DNA from: Bacteroidia bacterium
Lineage (GTDB): Bacteria; Bacteroidota; Bacteroidia; Flavobacteriales; Flavobacteriaceae
Length of the DNA stretch: 7,640 nucleotides
NCBI GenBank assembly: GCA_030425715.1
Contig: JAUIAA010000099.1
Coordinates: 1-7,640, forward strand
Reading direction: 5' to 3'
The notes beneath the pieces were generated by a model. It had not been told where the DNA came from, made no database searches, and worked only from the letters and a program-made list of their open reading frames with translations. Positions 7,074-7,640 of the stretch are shown here, piece after piece. A program made the position numbers and the translations under genes. Position 1 is the stretch's first letter; the number at the start of each line of letters is the position of its first letter.

Positions 7074-7640
7074 ATGAAGATAAATTTTAGAAATACTATA
7101 CTATTATTCACCTTTTTATTTTGTGCAGTTTTCCCAAGTTATGCACAAGAAAACGGGCAAGAGGTGCCAAGAACTGTATTGTTTTTGGGTAGATTTCATC
7201 CTTTAATTTTACACTTACCAATTGGAGCTTTAATTCTTACTTTTTTTTTAGACATAGTTGGTAGAATTCGCAAAGATTACCCACATGAAATTATAAAATA
7301 TGCACTCGGGTTTTCGGCAATATTTTCTATAATTGCATGTGTTTTAGGTTATTTTCTTTCTTTGGAAGGAGGATACGAAGGGGAAACTTTAGAAGTACAT
7401 TTTTACGTTGGAATTTTATCTGCAGTACTAATTTGTATTCTATTTTATTTGAGTTGGAAACCAACAGCAAATCAAAAAAAAATATTTTTACCAGTATTTG
7501 TTATTGCATTAACAAGTATAAGTGTTGCAGGGCATTATGGAAGCGTGTTAACCCATGTTGAGGATTTTATAACAGAATATGCAAAGGCTCCTGAAAAAGA
7601 ACAAACCATTGAGGTAATTGATAGCCTTAAAATATTTGAC
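7074..7640 (+). CDS. DUF2231 membrane protein, 3'-truncated; probable N-terminus of a membrane cytochrome
   Basis: The frame is open from ATG 7074 to the window end (189 codons) with no stop. Residues 1-24 look like a Sec signal peptide (Lys/Arg start, hydrophobic core, SYA before QEN). Next comes the DUF2231 signature LGRFHPLILHLPIG (38-51) and four hydrophobic segments at about 43-63, 73-96, 109-127 and 137-153, the last running into GHYGSVLTHVEDF (153-165). H42, H47, H109, H154 and H161 are notable; membrane His residues could bind heme b, but that is inference. In Bacteroidota this domain is commonly followed by a PSCyt1-like cytochrome c domain, and the frame ends (EVIDSLKIFD) about where such a domain would begin. 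It starts 8 bases after the lipoprotein gene. The product should therefore be a membrane electron-transfer component, provided the unseen part holds a CxxCH motif. Confidence 0.85.
   Translation, partial: MKINFRNTILLFTFLFCAVFPSYAQENGQEVPRTVLFLGRFHPLILHLPIGALILTFFLDIVGRIRKDYPHEIIKYALGFSAIFSIIACVLGYFLSLEGGYEGETLEVHFYVGILSAVLICILFYLSWKPTANQKKIFLPVFVIALTSISVAGHYGSVLTHVEDFITEYAKAPEKEQTIEVIDSLKIFD

Noticed and set aside
7337..7561. 74-codon + strand frame in the right-hand part of the window
   Set aside because: It overlaps, out of frame, the DUF2231 gene starting at 7074, whose product has a signal peptide and clear family motifs. The alternative frame gives a Cys/Arg/Phe-rich product with no recognisable features.
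1..7640. CRISPR arrays, insertion sequences, tRNA/rRNA genes
   Set aside because: I saw no regularly spaced repeats, transposase motifs, terminal inverted repeats with target duplications, or structural RNA signatures. The only notable repeats are the direct repeat pair and the hairpin already listed.

Overview
The window is AT-rich and densely coding, with every gene on the + strand. It looks like the chromosome of a Bacteroidota bacterium, most likely a (marine) member of the Flavobacteriales. This rests on codon and base composition, mostly weak or absent Shine-Dalgarno sequences, a lipoprotein that begins with a short lipobox signal, and domain families (PSCyt1/DUF1549/DUF1553, DUF1501, DUF2231-cytochrome, GH20 with a chitobiase-type tail) known from polysaccharide-degrading Bacteroidota, Planctomycetes and Verrucomicrobia. 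The taxonomic call is an inference; no rRNA or tRNA is present.

Layout. 1-1253: 3' part of a GH20 beta-N-acetylhexosaminidase whose start lies upstream of the window. 1254-1394: the only real intergenic gap. It holds a decayed copy of the membrane-anchor coding region of the next gene, then about 75 bases that could carry a promoter. 1395-7640: five tightly packed genes, with gaps of 2, 9 and 8 bases and one 4-base ATGA overlap, almost certainly co-transcribed. They encode (i) a membrane-anchored PSCyt1-DUF1549-DUF1553 protein with two CxxCH motifs, (ii) a Tat-exported DUF1501 protein, (iii) a Tat-exported NHL-type beta-propeller, (iv) a lipoprotein with a chitobiase-C/Fn3-like domain plus a discoidin (F5/8 C)-like domain, and (v) the N-terminal part of a DUF2231 membrane protein that runs off the right edge and probably continues into a cytochrome c domain.

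How the genes may work together. Every product carries an export or membrane signal, except the GH20, whose N-terminus is not visible. The GH20 would release terminal GlcNAc/GalNAc-type sugars. The five-gene operon looks like an envelope module of unknown chemistry: a c-type heme protein, a DUF1501 partner with an alkaline-phosphatase-like fold, a possibly metal-binding propeller, a candidate glycan-binding lipoprotein, and a membrane protein that may pass electrons. The GH20 and the lipoprotein end in the same pair of domains, which ties the operon to the glycan the GH20 acts on. The function of the module is not established, and an oxidative or redox role in amino-sugar glycan degradation is a hypothesis.

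The most notable DNA-level observations are the 67-bp imperfect direct repeat across the intergenic region and a perfect 11-bp-arm inverted repeat inside the DUF1553 coding region.
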